Below, in pieces: positions 25,248 through 33,139 of a DNA stretch of 58,852 nt. The translations under genes and the position numbers were made by a program. How positions within the stretch are numbered: position 1 is the stretch's first letter; the number at the start of each line of letters is the position of its first letter. The stretch is from Peptococcaceae bacterium (GTDB taxonomy: Bacteria; Bacillota; Desulfotomaculia; Desulfotomaculales; Desulfocucumaceae), in assembly GCA_023512435.1 (NCBI GenBank), contig JAILZP010000020.1, positions 1 through 58,852 on the forward strand, in the 5' to 3' direction. Below the pieces are notes generated by a model, which worked only from the letters and a program-made list of their open reading frames with translations, was not told the origin of the DNA and ran no database searches.

Positions 25248-25312
25248 AAGCCACGAAGGTTTTCGATCCTGCCGCAGAAGGCAGGAAAAGGAATCATTGG
25301 TGGCTTTTTATT
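25248..25312 (+). promoter_or_regulatory. Leader terminator/attenuator B, before radical-SAM gene 1
   Basis: AAGCCAC / GTGGCTT stem enclosing a TCCTGCC / GGCAGGA hairpin, then TTTTTATTTT, 16 bp before the gene. It shares GCCACGAAGG and GTGGCTTTTTATTT with leader A at 19934. Position between a perfect promoter and the gene implies attenuation. Confidence 0.68.
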
Positions 25313-25327
25313 TTCCTTGAGGAGGAG

Positions 25328-26380
25328 GTGAGCTGGCAAATTTACCTGCCCTTAACTGTCACTCTTGAGTTGACCAACCAGTGCAATTTAAGGTGCCGCC
25401 ATTGCTACGCCGGCTGCGGGGAAAAGCTCAGGAACGAGCTGACCCTGCCCGAGACCGGGTGCTTGCTGGACGAGCTGTCCCGACTGGGTACGGTGGAGTT
25501 GGAGCTGAGCGGGGGAGAACCTTTATTAAGACCCGACTTGTTTGAAATTATTGGCCGCGCCAAAGATCTCAATTTTTCCATCACCTTGATTACCAACGGT
25601 ACTTTGCTTGACCGGGAAAAGGCGAAAAGGCTGGGCGGCTTCGACTTAAAGCACGTCCAGATAAGCCTGGACGGCTTGAAGGAAAACCACGAATCATTAA
25701 GGGGGTGGGGAACCTATGCGGAAACCATAAAGGCCATAGAAATTTTAAGCCGGGAAGGAGTCAAAGTTGCCGTAAGAACAACCGTAAACAAAAGAAATGT
25801 CAAGGAAATCGAAGAAGTGGCCGATTTGGCGGTTCGCATGGGGGCTTGCAAACTGGGCATGGTCAGGTTTTTCCCGGCCGGCCGCGGCATGGCCTGCAAG
25901 GATGAGTTGATGCTCGATGCCGGGGAAGTATTTTTATTCCACCAAAGCATCCAGAGGGTTAAAGAGAAGTACGCCGGCGAGATTGAGATTTCGGCAGATC
26001 CCTGTGGCTTTTTAGAGGACGAAATATTTTTGCGGTACTTGCGGGAAGAAAATATTCTCTGCCCCTGCGGCAAAACCTGGTGCCTGATCAAGGCAGACGG
26101 AGTGGTGAGCCCCTGCGAGATGATGGTATTTTACGCCGGTGACGCAAGAAGGCAGAAGATTGCCGAAATCTGGGAAAAGGCTCCCATCATGAAAAAATTT
26201 CGCGAGTTTGACCCCGCCATGCTCAAAGGGGCCTGCGGTACCTGCAAATACAAAAAAGTCTGCGCCGGCTACTGCCGGGCTTTGGCCGTGCTGCACACCG
26301 GGGATTTTTATGCCGAAGATTTCACCTGCTACCACGTTTTAAAAAAAGGGGGGGCGGTGTATCAATCATGTGATCAGTAA
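25328..26380 (+). CDS. Radical SAM/SPASM enzyme 1
   Basis: 350 residues. Radical-SAM cluster CNLRCRHC (C-x3-C-x2-C) near residue 19; SAM-binding GGEP. C-terminal SPASM/twitch cysteines: CPCGKTWC, SPCEMM and CGTCKYKKVCAGYCRA, ending GDFYAEDFTC. Such C-terminal patterns occur in peptide-modifying enzymes (PqqE, MftC) and in tetrapyrrole enzymes (NirJ, AhbC/AhbD). Paralogous to the enzyme at 30168. The only standard start, GTG 25328, follows GAGGAGGAG closely. First gene of a unit with its own promoter; overlaps the MFS gene by 11 bp. Confidence 0.92.
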   Translation: MSWQIYLPLTVTLELTNQCNLRCRHCYAGCGEKLRNELTLPETGCLLDELSRLGTVELELSGGEPLLRPDLFEIIGRAKDLNFSITLITNGTLLDREKAKRLGGFDLKHVQISLDGLKENHESLRGWGTYAETIKAIEILSREGVKVAVRTTVNKRNVKEIEEVADLAVRMGACKLGMVRFFPAGRGMACKDELMLDAGEVFLFHQSIQRVKEKYAGEIEISADPCGFLEDEIFLRYLREENILCPCGKTWCLIKADGVVSPCEMMVFYAGDARRQKIAEIWEKAPIMKKFREFDPAMLKGACGTCKYKKVCAGYCRALAVLHTGDFYAEDFTCYHVLKKGGAVYQSCDQ

Positions 26381-27605
26381 TCTTTATGCCGTTTGCACCG
26401 GTTACAGGCAAACGGCCGGTACCCTGCGGGGAGTGCCGGGAGTTATAATCCTGGCCAACATCCTGATAGGAACCGGCGCCGGATTGGTCAGCCCGCTGTT
26501 TACCCGCTATCTGGAGGCGCTGGGAGCCACTCCCAGGGTTGTCGGTGGGTTGATGGCGGTGGATTACCTCATGCTTATCTTCGGGCTGGCAGGGGGGTAT
26601 CTTGCCGACAAGCTGGGGAGGAAAAGATTTATTGTCGTCACCCACTACTTTTTTCCTTTCATTTTGCTCCTTTTCCTTTTCGCAAGGAACTGGGTCTGGG
26701 TTCTTGTCGGGATGTGCCTTTTGGGAATCCGGGCGGCGGCCGGGCCGGCGATTGATGCCGTAATGGCCGATCACACGGCCGCCGCCGAGCGGGGCAGGAT
26801 CTACTCCTTAAACTGGCTGGCCGTAACGGTGGTCACCATCGTTACTTCCTCTGTTCTGGGACTGATTGTGCACCGTTTGGGTGTTTACCAGGGAACAAGA
26901 CTGGGTTTTCTTGTCTACCTGGTTCTGGCCCTGATGGTGTCCATCCTGTTTGGGTCCAGGCTCAAAGAAGCCGGACGGGCGGGGGAGAATTCCTCTGCCG
27001 GTTTAAGACAGTTTTTTCGTCACCTGGCCGGGGCGGCAAGGAACTCATCCCCGGCGCTGCGTCTGTTCGTAGTCTACTACCTGCTCCAGATCCCGGCGGC
27101 AGGGATGCTTTCCACCTATTACGTTCTTTACCTGGTGCATGTTGCCGGAGTAAGCGACAGCGCAGCGGCGGCAGCTTACAGTACGGCCAATGGAGTTTAC
27201 CTGTTTGCCCAATTATTGTTGGGACCGTTAACGGACCGGCTTAACCGGGCGGTGATTCTGTCTCTGGTGACCTTAACTGTCATCTTCAGTTCGCTCACTT
27301 TAATCACCTTTCACACACTGGCGGCGGTAGCGATACTAAGCATCGTCTTAATGCTATGCGGACTTTCCCTGGCTGTCTACTATAACAAAATTTTTTTTGC
27401 CGACCTGACCGGCCGGCGGGACAGGGCCGCCCTGTTCGGCCTCATTTCCACCTTCGCGGCTCTGGAGGGGGCGTTGAGTTTGCTGTTGGGGGGAAGGCTG
27501 CTGGAGTTCAATCCCAAATATCCTTTTCTCCTTTCTGCTTTCTTTCTTTTGGCCGCCTTTTTCGTCTTAAGAAGAATCTCAAAAATGGAGGTTTCTCACC
27601 AATGA
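26370..27605 (+). CDS. MFS transporter
   Basis: Major facilitator with about 12 membrane segments, 411 residues. The A-loop motif after TM2 is seen as GGYLADKLGRKRF, and the equivalent in the second half as GPLTDRLNRAVIL. It is coupled to the upstream radical-SAM gene (11-bp overlap) and the downstream binding-protein gene (ATGA overlap), so it probably exports or imports the product or substrate of this system. The exporter role is the simpler idea, because uptake is covered by the ABC importers. Drug-efflux function cannot be excluded. Confidence 0.85.
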   Translation: MISNLYAVCTGYRQTAGTLRGVPGVIILANILIGTGAGLVSPLFTRYLEALGATPRVVGGLMAVDYLMLIFGLAGGYLADKLGRKRFIVVTHYFFPFILLLFLFARNWVWVLVGMCLLGIRAAAGPAIDAVMADHTAAAERGRIYSLNWLAVTVVTIVTSSVLGLIVHRLGVYQGTRLGFLVYLVLALMVSILFGSRLKEAGRAGENSSAGLRQFFRHLAGAARNSSPALRLFVVYYLLQIPAAGMLSTYYVLYLVHVAGVSDSAAAAAYSTANGVYLFAQLLLGPLTDRLNRAVILSLVTLTVIFSSLTLITFHTLAAVAILSIVLMLCGLSLAVYYNKIFFADLTGRRDRAALFGLISTFAALEGALSLLLGGRLLEFNPKYPFLLSAFFLLAAFFVLRRISKMEVSHQ

Positions 27606-29701
27606 AGCGGTGCAAAAAGTTTCTAAGCATCCTTTTAGTTGTGGCTGTGGCCGCAGGCTTGGTTCTTTCCGGCCCGCCTGTTCATTCCCAGGCCGGGGCA
27701 ACATCCCCGGATGCCGGGCAGAGAGGATTGATTGCTGCGGACATCCCGTCTGAACATGGGGTAACAATTCATATCGACGGAGAACTTTTGGCCTGCGACG
27801 TTCCCCCGCTGATTGAAGAAGGGAGAACCTTGGTTCCCCTGCGGGCCTTGTTTAATAACATAGGGGCACAAGTCGAATGGGAAGAAGAGACCAGGACCGT
27901 CACCGCCGTAAAAGGGGATCTGACCGTCAGGGTGACTGTTGGGAGCAGCCTTGCCCACGTCAGCGACAAACCGGTTGCTTTAGACGTGCCGGCGAAAATC
28001 GTAAACGGCCGGACCCTCATTCCCGTGCGCTTCGTCAGCGAATCTTTAGGAGCCAGGGTGACCTGGGACGGGGCCAAGCGCCTGGTCAGTGTGGCCACGG
28101 CGGCCTTTATCGCCAAAGAAAGTGAAAAGATCGCCGGCGAAAAGCCCACGGAAGAGCTGGCCGAAAAGCCGGCAACGACGCCGTCCGGGGGCGGAGGGGC
28201 GCCGTTGCCCCAGAAAGAGCTTGTCTTGGGCACACTATCGCCCCTTGACCCTTTAAATCTTTTCAGTTCGGACGGAGCCTGGGAGAGAATATGTTCAACC
28301 GGCTTTTCGCATCTCCATTTGGTAAGGTTCGACCCGGATTTGAATGTGATCCCCTGCGTGGCGGAAAGATGGGAAGTATCGCCGGATGGAAAATCGATAA
28401 AATTCTTTTTAAATAAGAATGTCAAATGGCACGATGGCCAGGAAGTGACTGCAGAAGATGTGAAGTTCACCTTCGAATATAAACTCAAGCATCTTGTCGG
28501 CACTGACATGTGCACTGCTGAGCCGTTTTTCAAAGACGCAGCGGTTGTTGACAAATACACAGTTGTTTTAAACCTGAAAGAACCCGTGGTGATGATGCTG
28601 CTAAAAGAGCTTGCCATTGGTTATCTAATCCCCAAGCATATCTGGGAAAATGTCAATGAACCTTTAAAGTACACGGATAAAAGAAATATGATTGGGTGCG
28701 GACCTTATATTTTTGAAGATTACGACCGGGCAGCGCAAACGGCCACCTTCCGGGCCAATCACAACTATTTCCAGGGCAGGCCTTCTGTCGAAACAGTCAA
28801 GATCAAATACTTCAAAAATTTTGACCATGTTGTTCTCGCCCTAAAGAAAGGGGAAATCGATGCCGTCAGCGACTATTCGATGCCCGTTCCGGGTTCATAC
28901 GCCCCCGCCCTGGCAAGCGACAAGAATATAAACCTGGGCGAGACCCCCGGCCTTCAGGTTCCGGCCTACCTGGGCTTTAGCTTCAAGAACCACCCGACAA
29001 AGGAGAAGGTTTTTCGGGAAGCTGTTTCTTACGCCATAAACTATGAAAATATTGTTCGGTCGATTTGCGGCAAGTATGGCGAAGTTCCCGGAAAAGGTCT
29101 CATACCTCCTTCCATGCCAGGTTTTTATCCGTCTGTCTCCAAGCTGGAATATAATCCGCAAAAAGCGAGACAGCTTCTGGCTTCTTTAAATATAAAAGAA
29201 CCGGTTTATGTGCTGCCGCAAACCAGGCCTGGGAAAGAGGAGATAATGGTTCGCGTGGCCGAAATGATCTGCGGCCAGCTAAAAGAAGTGGGAATCGACG
29301 CCCGCATTGACCAGGAGGTAATAGGCAACTACAGCAAGTGGAAAGAAAAAGCATGGAAGGAAAGGGATTTCAGCATACTTGTCGGCCATATGACCGTGTT
29401 TGGCGTGCTTGGCGACGCAGGCGGATCCTATTTAATTGATTATCCCGGTGGTTATGGTACATGCGCTGATCAAAAGTACGTGGAAGCCTATGAGAAAGTA
29501 ATATACGCAAAAGATAATTCTGAAATGAAGGAAGGCGTTAAGGAAATGCAATATTACCATGCCCGCGAATTGCCTGGGATTGCCCTGGCGTGGGACACGG
29601 TGCTTTATCCTTTCCGGACGGACAAATTTGACGGGTGGATAATGCAAAGGGGCCTCGGACCCGTATGTTACCATACGCTGTTCAATCTTAAACAAAAGTA
29701 G
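27602..29701 (+). CDS. Family-5 solute-binding protein with amine-oxidase-like N-domain
   Basis: 699 residues. Signal peptide (1-30), then a copper-amine-oxidase-N-like domain (about 45-170) with two repeats: EEGRTLVPLRALFNNIGAQV/EWEEETRTV and VNGRTLIPVRFVSESLGARV/TWDGAKRLV. A Glu/Lys/Pro-rich linker follows, then an SBP_bac_5 domain (about 205-699) with KFFLNKNVKWHDGQEVTAEDV and GCGPYIFEDY. There is no lipobox; the N-domain may anchor the receptor to the wall. Binds peptides, nickel ligands or similar for the ABC importer. The fusion is unusual. Confidence 0.88.
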   Translation: MKRCKKFLSILLVVAVAAGLVLSGPPVHSQAGATSPDAGQRGLIAADIPSEHGVTIHIDGELLACDVPPLIEEGRTLVPLRALFNNIGAQVEWEEETRTVTAVKGDLTVRVTVGSSLAHVSDKPVALDVPAKIVNGRTLIPVRFVSESLGARVTWDGAKRLVSVATAAFIAKESEKIAGEKPTEELAEKPATTPSGGGGAPLPQKELVLGTLSPLDPLNLFSSDGAWERICSTGFSHLHLVRFDPDLNVIPCVAERWEVSPDGKSIKFFLNKNVKWHDGQEVTAEDVKFTFEYKLKHLVGTDMCTAEPFFKDAAVVDKYTVVLNLKEPVVMMLLKELAIGYLIPKHIWENVNEPLKYTDKRNMIGCGPYIFEDYDRAAQTATFRANHNYFQGRPSVETVKIKYFKNFDHVVLALKKGEIDAVSDYSMPVPGSYAPALASDKNINLGETPGLQVPAYLGFSFKNHPTKEKVFREAVSYAINYENIVRSICGKYGEVPGKGLIPPSMPGFYPSVSKLEYNPQKARQLLASLNIKEPVYVLPQTRPGKEEIMVRVAEMICGQLKEVGIDARIDQEVIGNYSKWKEKAWKERDFSILVGHMTVFGVLGDAGGSYLIDYPGGYGTCADQKYVEAYEKVIYAKDNSEMKEGVKEMQYYHARELPGIALAWDTVLYPFRTDKFDGWIMQRGLGPVCYHTLFNLKQK

Positions 29702-29710
29702 CATTTTAAA

Positions 29711-29871
29711 GCTGGCGGGGAATGTTGAAGAATTAAATCCAACCGGCGACCGGAGGAGGTGAGATATGATGCGTGGATACATTAAACCTGTTGTCAGGAT
29801 CCGCAGGGTTGCCTGCACGCCTCATACTCTCGGGGTAAGTAGATAATCAGGCCCTTTCATTCCCCGCCAGC
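29711..29871 (+). repeat. 14-bp perfect inverted repeat around the small peptide gene
   Basis: GCTGGCGGGGAATG at 29711-29724 and its exact complement CATTCCCCGCCAGC at 29858-29871, followed by ATTTATTTTTT. The 133-bp loop holds the Shine-Dalgarno and all of the 26-codon peptide gene. It could form a long terminator or a stem that shields downstream translation. Confidence 0.85.
29766..29846 (+). CDS. Putative 26-residue precursor peptide
   Basis: Not reported by ordinary gene length cut-offs. A perfect Shine-Dalgarno (AGGAGGTGA, 29754-29762) precedes ATG 29766. The peptide begins MMRGYIKPVVRIRR and ends VACTPHTLGVSR; it is basic with a single Cys17 and His20 in the core-like motif CTPHTLG. 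It lies directly before pqqD and a radical-SAM/SPASM gene, the usual position of a RiPP precursor. No homologue family recognised. Alternatives: a leader peptide of an attenuator, since it is inside the 29711-29871 inverted repeat. Confidence 0.65.
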   Translation: MMRGYIKPVVRIRRVACTPHTLGVSR

Positions 29872-29895
29872 ATTTATTTTTTAGGGGTGAGTTTT

Positions 29896-30201
29896 ATGGA
29901 AGTATTTGTGAAAAAAGAGAAATTGAAATGCAGAGACCTTGGATCGGTGCTCTTGATCTATGATTACGCAAACGGGGTTGTGGTTGAGCTCAACGAAAGC
30001 GCCAGATTTGTTTGGGATTGTTTGGATAATTCCAATGTAAAAGACGTTATTCAGAAATTCTCTGATCATTACGGCGTTGATATCAATATCGCTTCTGAAG
30101 ATGTATATTCGGTATTAAATGAGCTGGAGGCAAAGGGTATTATTAACAGGAAAGCGGTGTTGAAACAATGCACAAACTTGATTACGAACTTGATAATGTG
30201 A
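29896..30201 (+). CDS. PqqD-family peptide chaperone (RRE)
   Basis: 101 residues from ATG 29896 after AGGGGTGA. The PqqD/RRE pattern is clear: VVVELNESARFVWDCLDN, DVIQKFSDHYGVD, and DVYSVLNELEAKGII. PqqD proteins bind the leader of a precursor peptide and present it to the partner radical-SAM enzyme. The radical-SAM gene starts 34 bp before its stop, so the two are coupled. AT-rich compared with the rest of the window. Confidence 0.93.
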   Translation: MEVFVKKEKLKCRDLGSVLLIYDYANGVVVELNESARFVWDCLDNSNVKDVIQKFSDHYGVDINIASEDVYSVLNELEAKGIINRKAVLKQCTNLITNLIM

Positions 30202-31184
30202 CTTTGGTTGTTACCAATGAGTGCAATTTAAGGTGTAAACATTGTTATGTAGATGCTGGGAGAAAGTTGGAAAACGAACTCAGTCTGGATGAAATTAAAG
30301 ATTTATTGGAACAGTTGTATTTTATGGGCGTAATGCAGCTGGATATTACAGGGGGGGAGCCGTTACTAAGGCCGGACCTCGAGGCAATATTGCATACGAT
30401 CCGGGAAATGGGTTTTGTTGTTACGCTTCTTACCAATGGAACACTGTTGGACGGGAATGTAACCGGGATTTTGTCCTCGATGGATATAAAGTTTGTCCAG
30501 ATTCCCCTTGAAGGAATGCCGGAAAACCACGAGTTCGTGAGAGGTGGCGGCACATTTGACCGTTGTGTGGATTCCATAAGACTGTTAAAAAGGGCAAACA
30601 TTCCTGTTCAGGTAAGGACCACTGTAAGCAAAAGGTCCCTTAACGACCTGGAAAATTTGGCACAATTACTGGTGGGTTTAAATGTTGACAGTTTACTGCT
30701 TGCCGAATTCATTCCGGTAGGAAGGGGGATGGCCTGGGAAAAGGATTTCTTCCTGAATAAAGAGGAAAAGACAATGTTTAAAGAAACATATGTCAGAATA
30801 AAAGCAATGTTTCCGGAACTGGCTGTCCAGGGAGGCCCTTACGGTTATCTGGAGGGCCACAAGGGGTTCAAAGAGGCCGGGGAATTCAAGAAATCCTTTA
30901 TGTGCGGGCTGGTGCGCGGAGACTGGTGCCAGATAATGCCGGACGGAACTGTAACTCCGTGCGATCTGATCATCTTTCATGCGGGTAATGTGAGAACCCA
31001 AAGCATGCGGGAAATCTGGCGTGAGTCACCGGTTTTTAGAGCATTTCGGGGATTCGATGCCGAAAAACTTAAAGGAAGTTGCGGTGACTGTGGATATAAA
31101 TATATCTGCGGCGGTTGCCGCGCCCTTGCCTTTTTGTATAACGGCGACTTTTACGCCGAAGACCCGGTGTGCATGAAAGTATAA
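30168..31184 (+). CDS. Radical SAM/SPASM enzyme 2, PqqD partner
   Basis: 338 residues. Cluster motif CNLRCKHC near residue 20, GGEP, and SPASM cysteines CGLVRGDWC, TPCDLI, CGDCGYKYICGGCRA and final GDFYAEDPVC. The CGGCRA...GDFYAEDP tail resembles both PqqE/MftC and the heme enzymes NirJ/AhbD. The overlap with PqqD argues for peptide modification. Strong similarity to enzyme 1 (shared FxPxGRGMA, GDFYAED) suggests an old duplication. The gene is AT-rich, with codons such as TTA, AAT and ATT used far more than in the flanks, a sign of transfer. Confidence 0.93.
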   Translation: MHKLDYELDNVTLVVTNECNLRCKHCYVDAGRKLENELSLDEIKDLLEQLYFMGVMQLDITGGEPLLRPDLEAILHTIREMGFVVTLLTNGTLLDGNVTGILSSMDIKFVQIPLEGMPENHEFVRGGGTFDRCVDSIRLLKRANIPVQVRTTVSKRSLNDLENLAQLLVGLNVDSLLLAEFIPVGRGMAWEKDFFLNKEEKTMFKETYVRIKAMFPELAVQGGPYGYLEGHKGFKEAGEFKKSFMCGLVRGDWCQIMPDGTVTPCDLIIFHAGNVRTQSMREIWRESPVFRAFRGFDAEKLKGSCGDCGYKYICGGCRALAFLYNGDFYAEDPVCMKV

Positions 31185-31243
31185 AGGGCGCCCCGACATG
31201 GGGCCTAGAATGGCTAAAGAATGGGAATGGCGAAACTTCATCC

Positions 31244-31363
31244 ATGGAATATTATGCCCGGTTTGCTGATTTGGAGCTGGATTTGGCCGCCGCCCGGGAA
31301 GATGAAATATTTAAGGATCTGCAAAGAAGAGGTGGCCTAAATGAATTTGGACTGGGCCAATGA
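31244..31363 (+). CDS. Possible small acidic protein before the methyltransferase
   Basis: 39 residues if read from ATG 31244 (MEYYARFADLELDLAAARED...), an acidic, helix-prone sequence that overlaps the methyltransferase start by 23 bp. There is no clear ribosome site, and another frame of the same stretch (31198 or 31210 to 31269) also reads a short peptide ending CPVC. Either could be real, or the stretch is a frameshifted remnant. Low confidence. Confidence 0.35.
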   Translation: MEYYARFADLELDLAAAREDEIFKDLQRRGGLNEFGLGQ

Positions 31364-32144
31364 GTGGCACAAAAAACACGGGGAGTGTTTTTGGACCAAA
31401 AAACTGAATGAGAAGGGAATGACCAATGAGGGGTACTGGGATAGCCGGTCTGACGAAATATACGCGGCACATGACAAAATAACCAACTACCCAGGCGCCA
31501 TTTTGGAAAAGATGATCCCCTTTCTTGCCCCGGAAGCGAAGGTTTTGGACATTGGCGCAGGCAGCGGGGCGTACTCCGTACCTTTTGCTAAAATCTCCAG
31601 AGAAGTAACGGTGGTGGAACCCTCGAAAGGACAGCTCAGGCGCCTTGCCCAAAAAGCCCGGGGGCTTGAAAACATTAAAATTGTCAATAAGCGCTGGGAA
31701 GAGGTAAACCGGGAGGAACTGGAAGAATATGACCTGGTTAATGCCGCCTATTGCTTTAGCATGCCGGACATTAAAGAGGCCTTGGGGAAAATGATCTCCT
31801 GCACCAAAAATGTCCTTTTCCTGGTTGCTTTTGCCGGAAGCTCCCTTACACCCGTATTGGCCTCAATTATACCCGGCTACAACCCTTCCCCGGATTACAT
31901 TTATCTTTACAACCTCTTATACCAGATGGATATCAAGGCCAACGTCGAAATCATCACCAGGCGCTACCTTTATCCCTGGGGACTGTTGCAAAAGCTTTGG
32001 GCAGAAGACTACGACCTCGCCCCGGATGAAAAAGAGAGTGCTCTGGCTTTCTTTCAAAAGAACAATTTGATCGTCAGCCGGGATGGCGCCATGCTGATCA
32101 AATGCTGGTACAGGGATGCCGTGATCTGGTTTCAAAGGGGGTAA
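31341..32144 (+). CDS. Class I SAM-dependent methyltransferase
   Basis: 267 residues from ATG 31341 (AGAGGTGG upstream). Motif I VLDIGAGSGAYSVPFAKI, motif II VVEPSKGQL, then NKRWEEV and a YDLVNAAYCF strand. The family is generic; the substrate is unknown. It sits between the radical-SAM gene and the first permease gene (3 bp gap), so it probably acts on the product transported by the system. Similar methyltransferases accompany metallophore loci, but that link is inference. Confidence 0.85.
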   Translation: MNLDWANEWHKKHGECFWTKKLNEKGMTNEGYWDSRSDEIYAAHDKITNYPGAILEKMIPFLAPEAKVLDIGAGSGAYSVPFAKISREVTVVEPSKGQLRRLAQKARGLENIKIVNKRWEEVNREELEEYDLVNAAYCFSMPDIKEALGKMISCTKNVLFLVAFAGSSLTPVLASIIPGYNPSPDYIYLYNLLYQMDIKANVEIITRRYLYPWGLLQKLWAEDYDLAPDEKESALAFFQKNNLIVSRDGAMLIKCWYRDAVIWFQRG

Positions 32145-32146
32145 AC

Positions 32147-33139
32147 ATGCCGGGATTATACCTTGTCTCCAGGATCGGCCGGTACCTGGCGGCCTTCCTT
32201 TTAATTGTCACTCTGAACTTTTTCCTGGCGCGTTTCATGCCAGGCGATCCATTAATCCATTTGTTGGGCGAAGAGAGCTACAACTATCTTTATGTGCATG
32301 AGCCCGACACCCTGGAGGGTGTGAAAGCGCAGTACGGCCTGGACAAGCCTTTGCCCGTCCAGTATTGTCTTTACCTTGCCGGTTGCCTGAGAGGAGACTT
32401 CGGCTGGTCTTACCAGTACGGACAGCCGGTCTTTGCGGTGATCGCCTTTCGCTTGAAGTGGACCCTTGTTTTGCTCCTGCCGGCAACCGTCATTTCAGTT
32501 CTTCTAGGGGCCTGCCTGGGTGCCCTCTCCGGCTGGGAAAAGGGCCGGCGGGTGGATTTAATCCTTACCCCGTTGTTCTTGTTTTTTTATACCCTGCCTA
32601 CCTACTGCTTTGGAATGCTCCTAATCTTGTTTTTTGCCTTTTCCCTGGACCTCTTTCCGTTGGGCGGCATGGTCAGCGGAAATATTTCCGGCATTCGGAG
32701 GCTGGTGAACATCTTGTGGCACCTGTGCTTGCCTCTGATCGTCCTGGTTGTTCATAACACTGCTTATAATTATCTCATCATGCGTAATGCTGTGGTCCAG
32801 GTAAAAACCGAAGAGTATGTCCTGACCGCGCTGGCCAAGGGATTAAAGGAGAGGCAGGTTTTATTCGGCCATGTTTTTAAAAACGCCCTGCCTCCCCTGG
32901 TGACGGTGGTGGCTTTAGACTTTGGCTTTTTGCTGGCCGGGGCGCTGCTGGTGGAAATAGTCTTCTCCTGGCAGGGGATGGGCACTTTAATCTACGAATC
33001 GGTTATATCCCGTGATTACCCGTTGCTTCAGGGTTGCTTCCTTATTCTGGCCATCTGCGTTATGCTGGCCAATTTCCTGGCGGATGTCATTTGCGCTTTC
33101 CTTGATCCACGTATTAAAGAAGGTGAAAGCAATGCTTAA
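32147..33139 (+). CDS. Peptide/nickel-type ABC permease (DppB-like), set 1
   Basis: 330 residues from ATG 32147 after AAGGGGGTAA. DppB features: N-terminal FLARFMPGDPL, the loop KAQYGLDKPLPVQYCLYLAGCLRGDFGWSY, about six TM segments, and the EAA-like loop YVLTALAKGLKERQVLFGHVFKNALPPLV that contacts the ATPase. The next permease overlaps it by 8 bp. Confidence 0.92.
   Translation: MPGLYLVSRIGRYLAAFLLIVTLNFFLARFMPGDPLIHLLGEESYNYLYVHEPDTLEGVKAQYGLDKPLPVQYCLYLAGCLRGDFGWSYQYGQPVFAVIAFRLKWTLVLLLPATVISVLLGACLGALSGWEKGRRVDLILTPLFLFFYTLPTYCFGMLLILFFAFSLDLFPLGGMVSGNISGIRRLVNILWHLCLPLIVLVVHNTAYNYLIMRNAVVQVKTEEYVLTALAKGLKERQVLFGHVFKNALPPLVTVVALDFGFLLAGALLVEIVFSWQGMGTLIYESVISRDYPLLQGCFLILAICVMLANFLADVICAFLDPRIKEGESNA

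Noticed and set aside
19934..25312. Leaders A and B as NiCo, ykkC or T-box riboswitches
   Set aside because: None of the conserved bases of these classes could be found; only a paired terminator-like structure is supported.
25328..31184. Radical-SAM enzymes as NirJ/AhbD heme synthases
   Set aside because: The C-terminal pattern is compatible, but PqqD overlap and absence of other heme genes favour peptide substrates; not excluded.
31198..31269. Short peptide MAKEWEWRNFIHGILCPVC as a second RiPP precursor
   Set aside because: No convincing ribosome site, and another frame of the same DNA is equally protein-like; kept only as an uncertain note.
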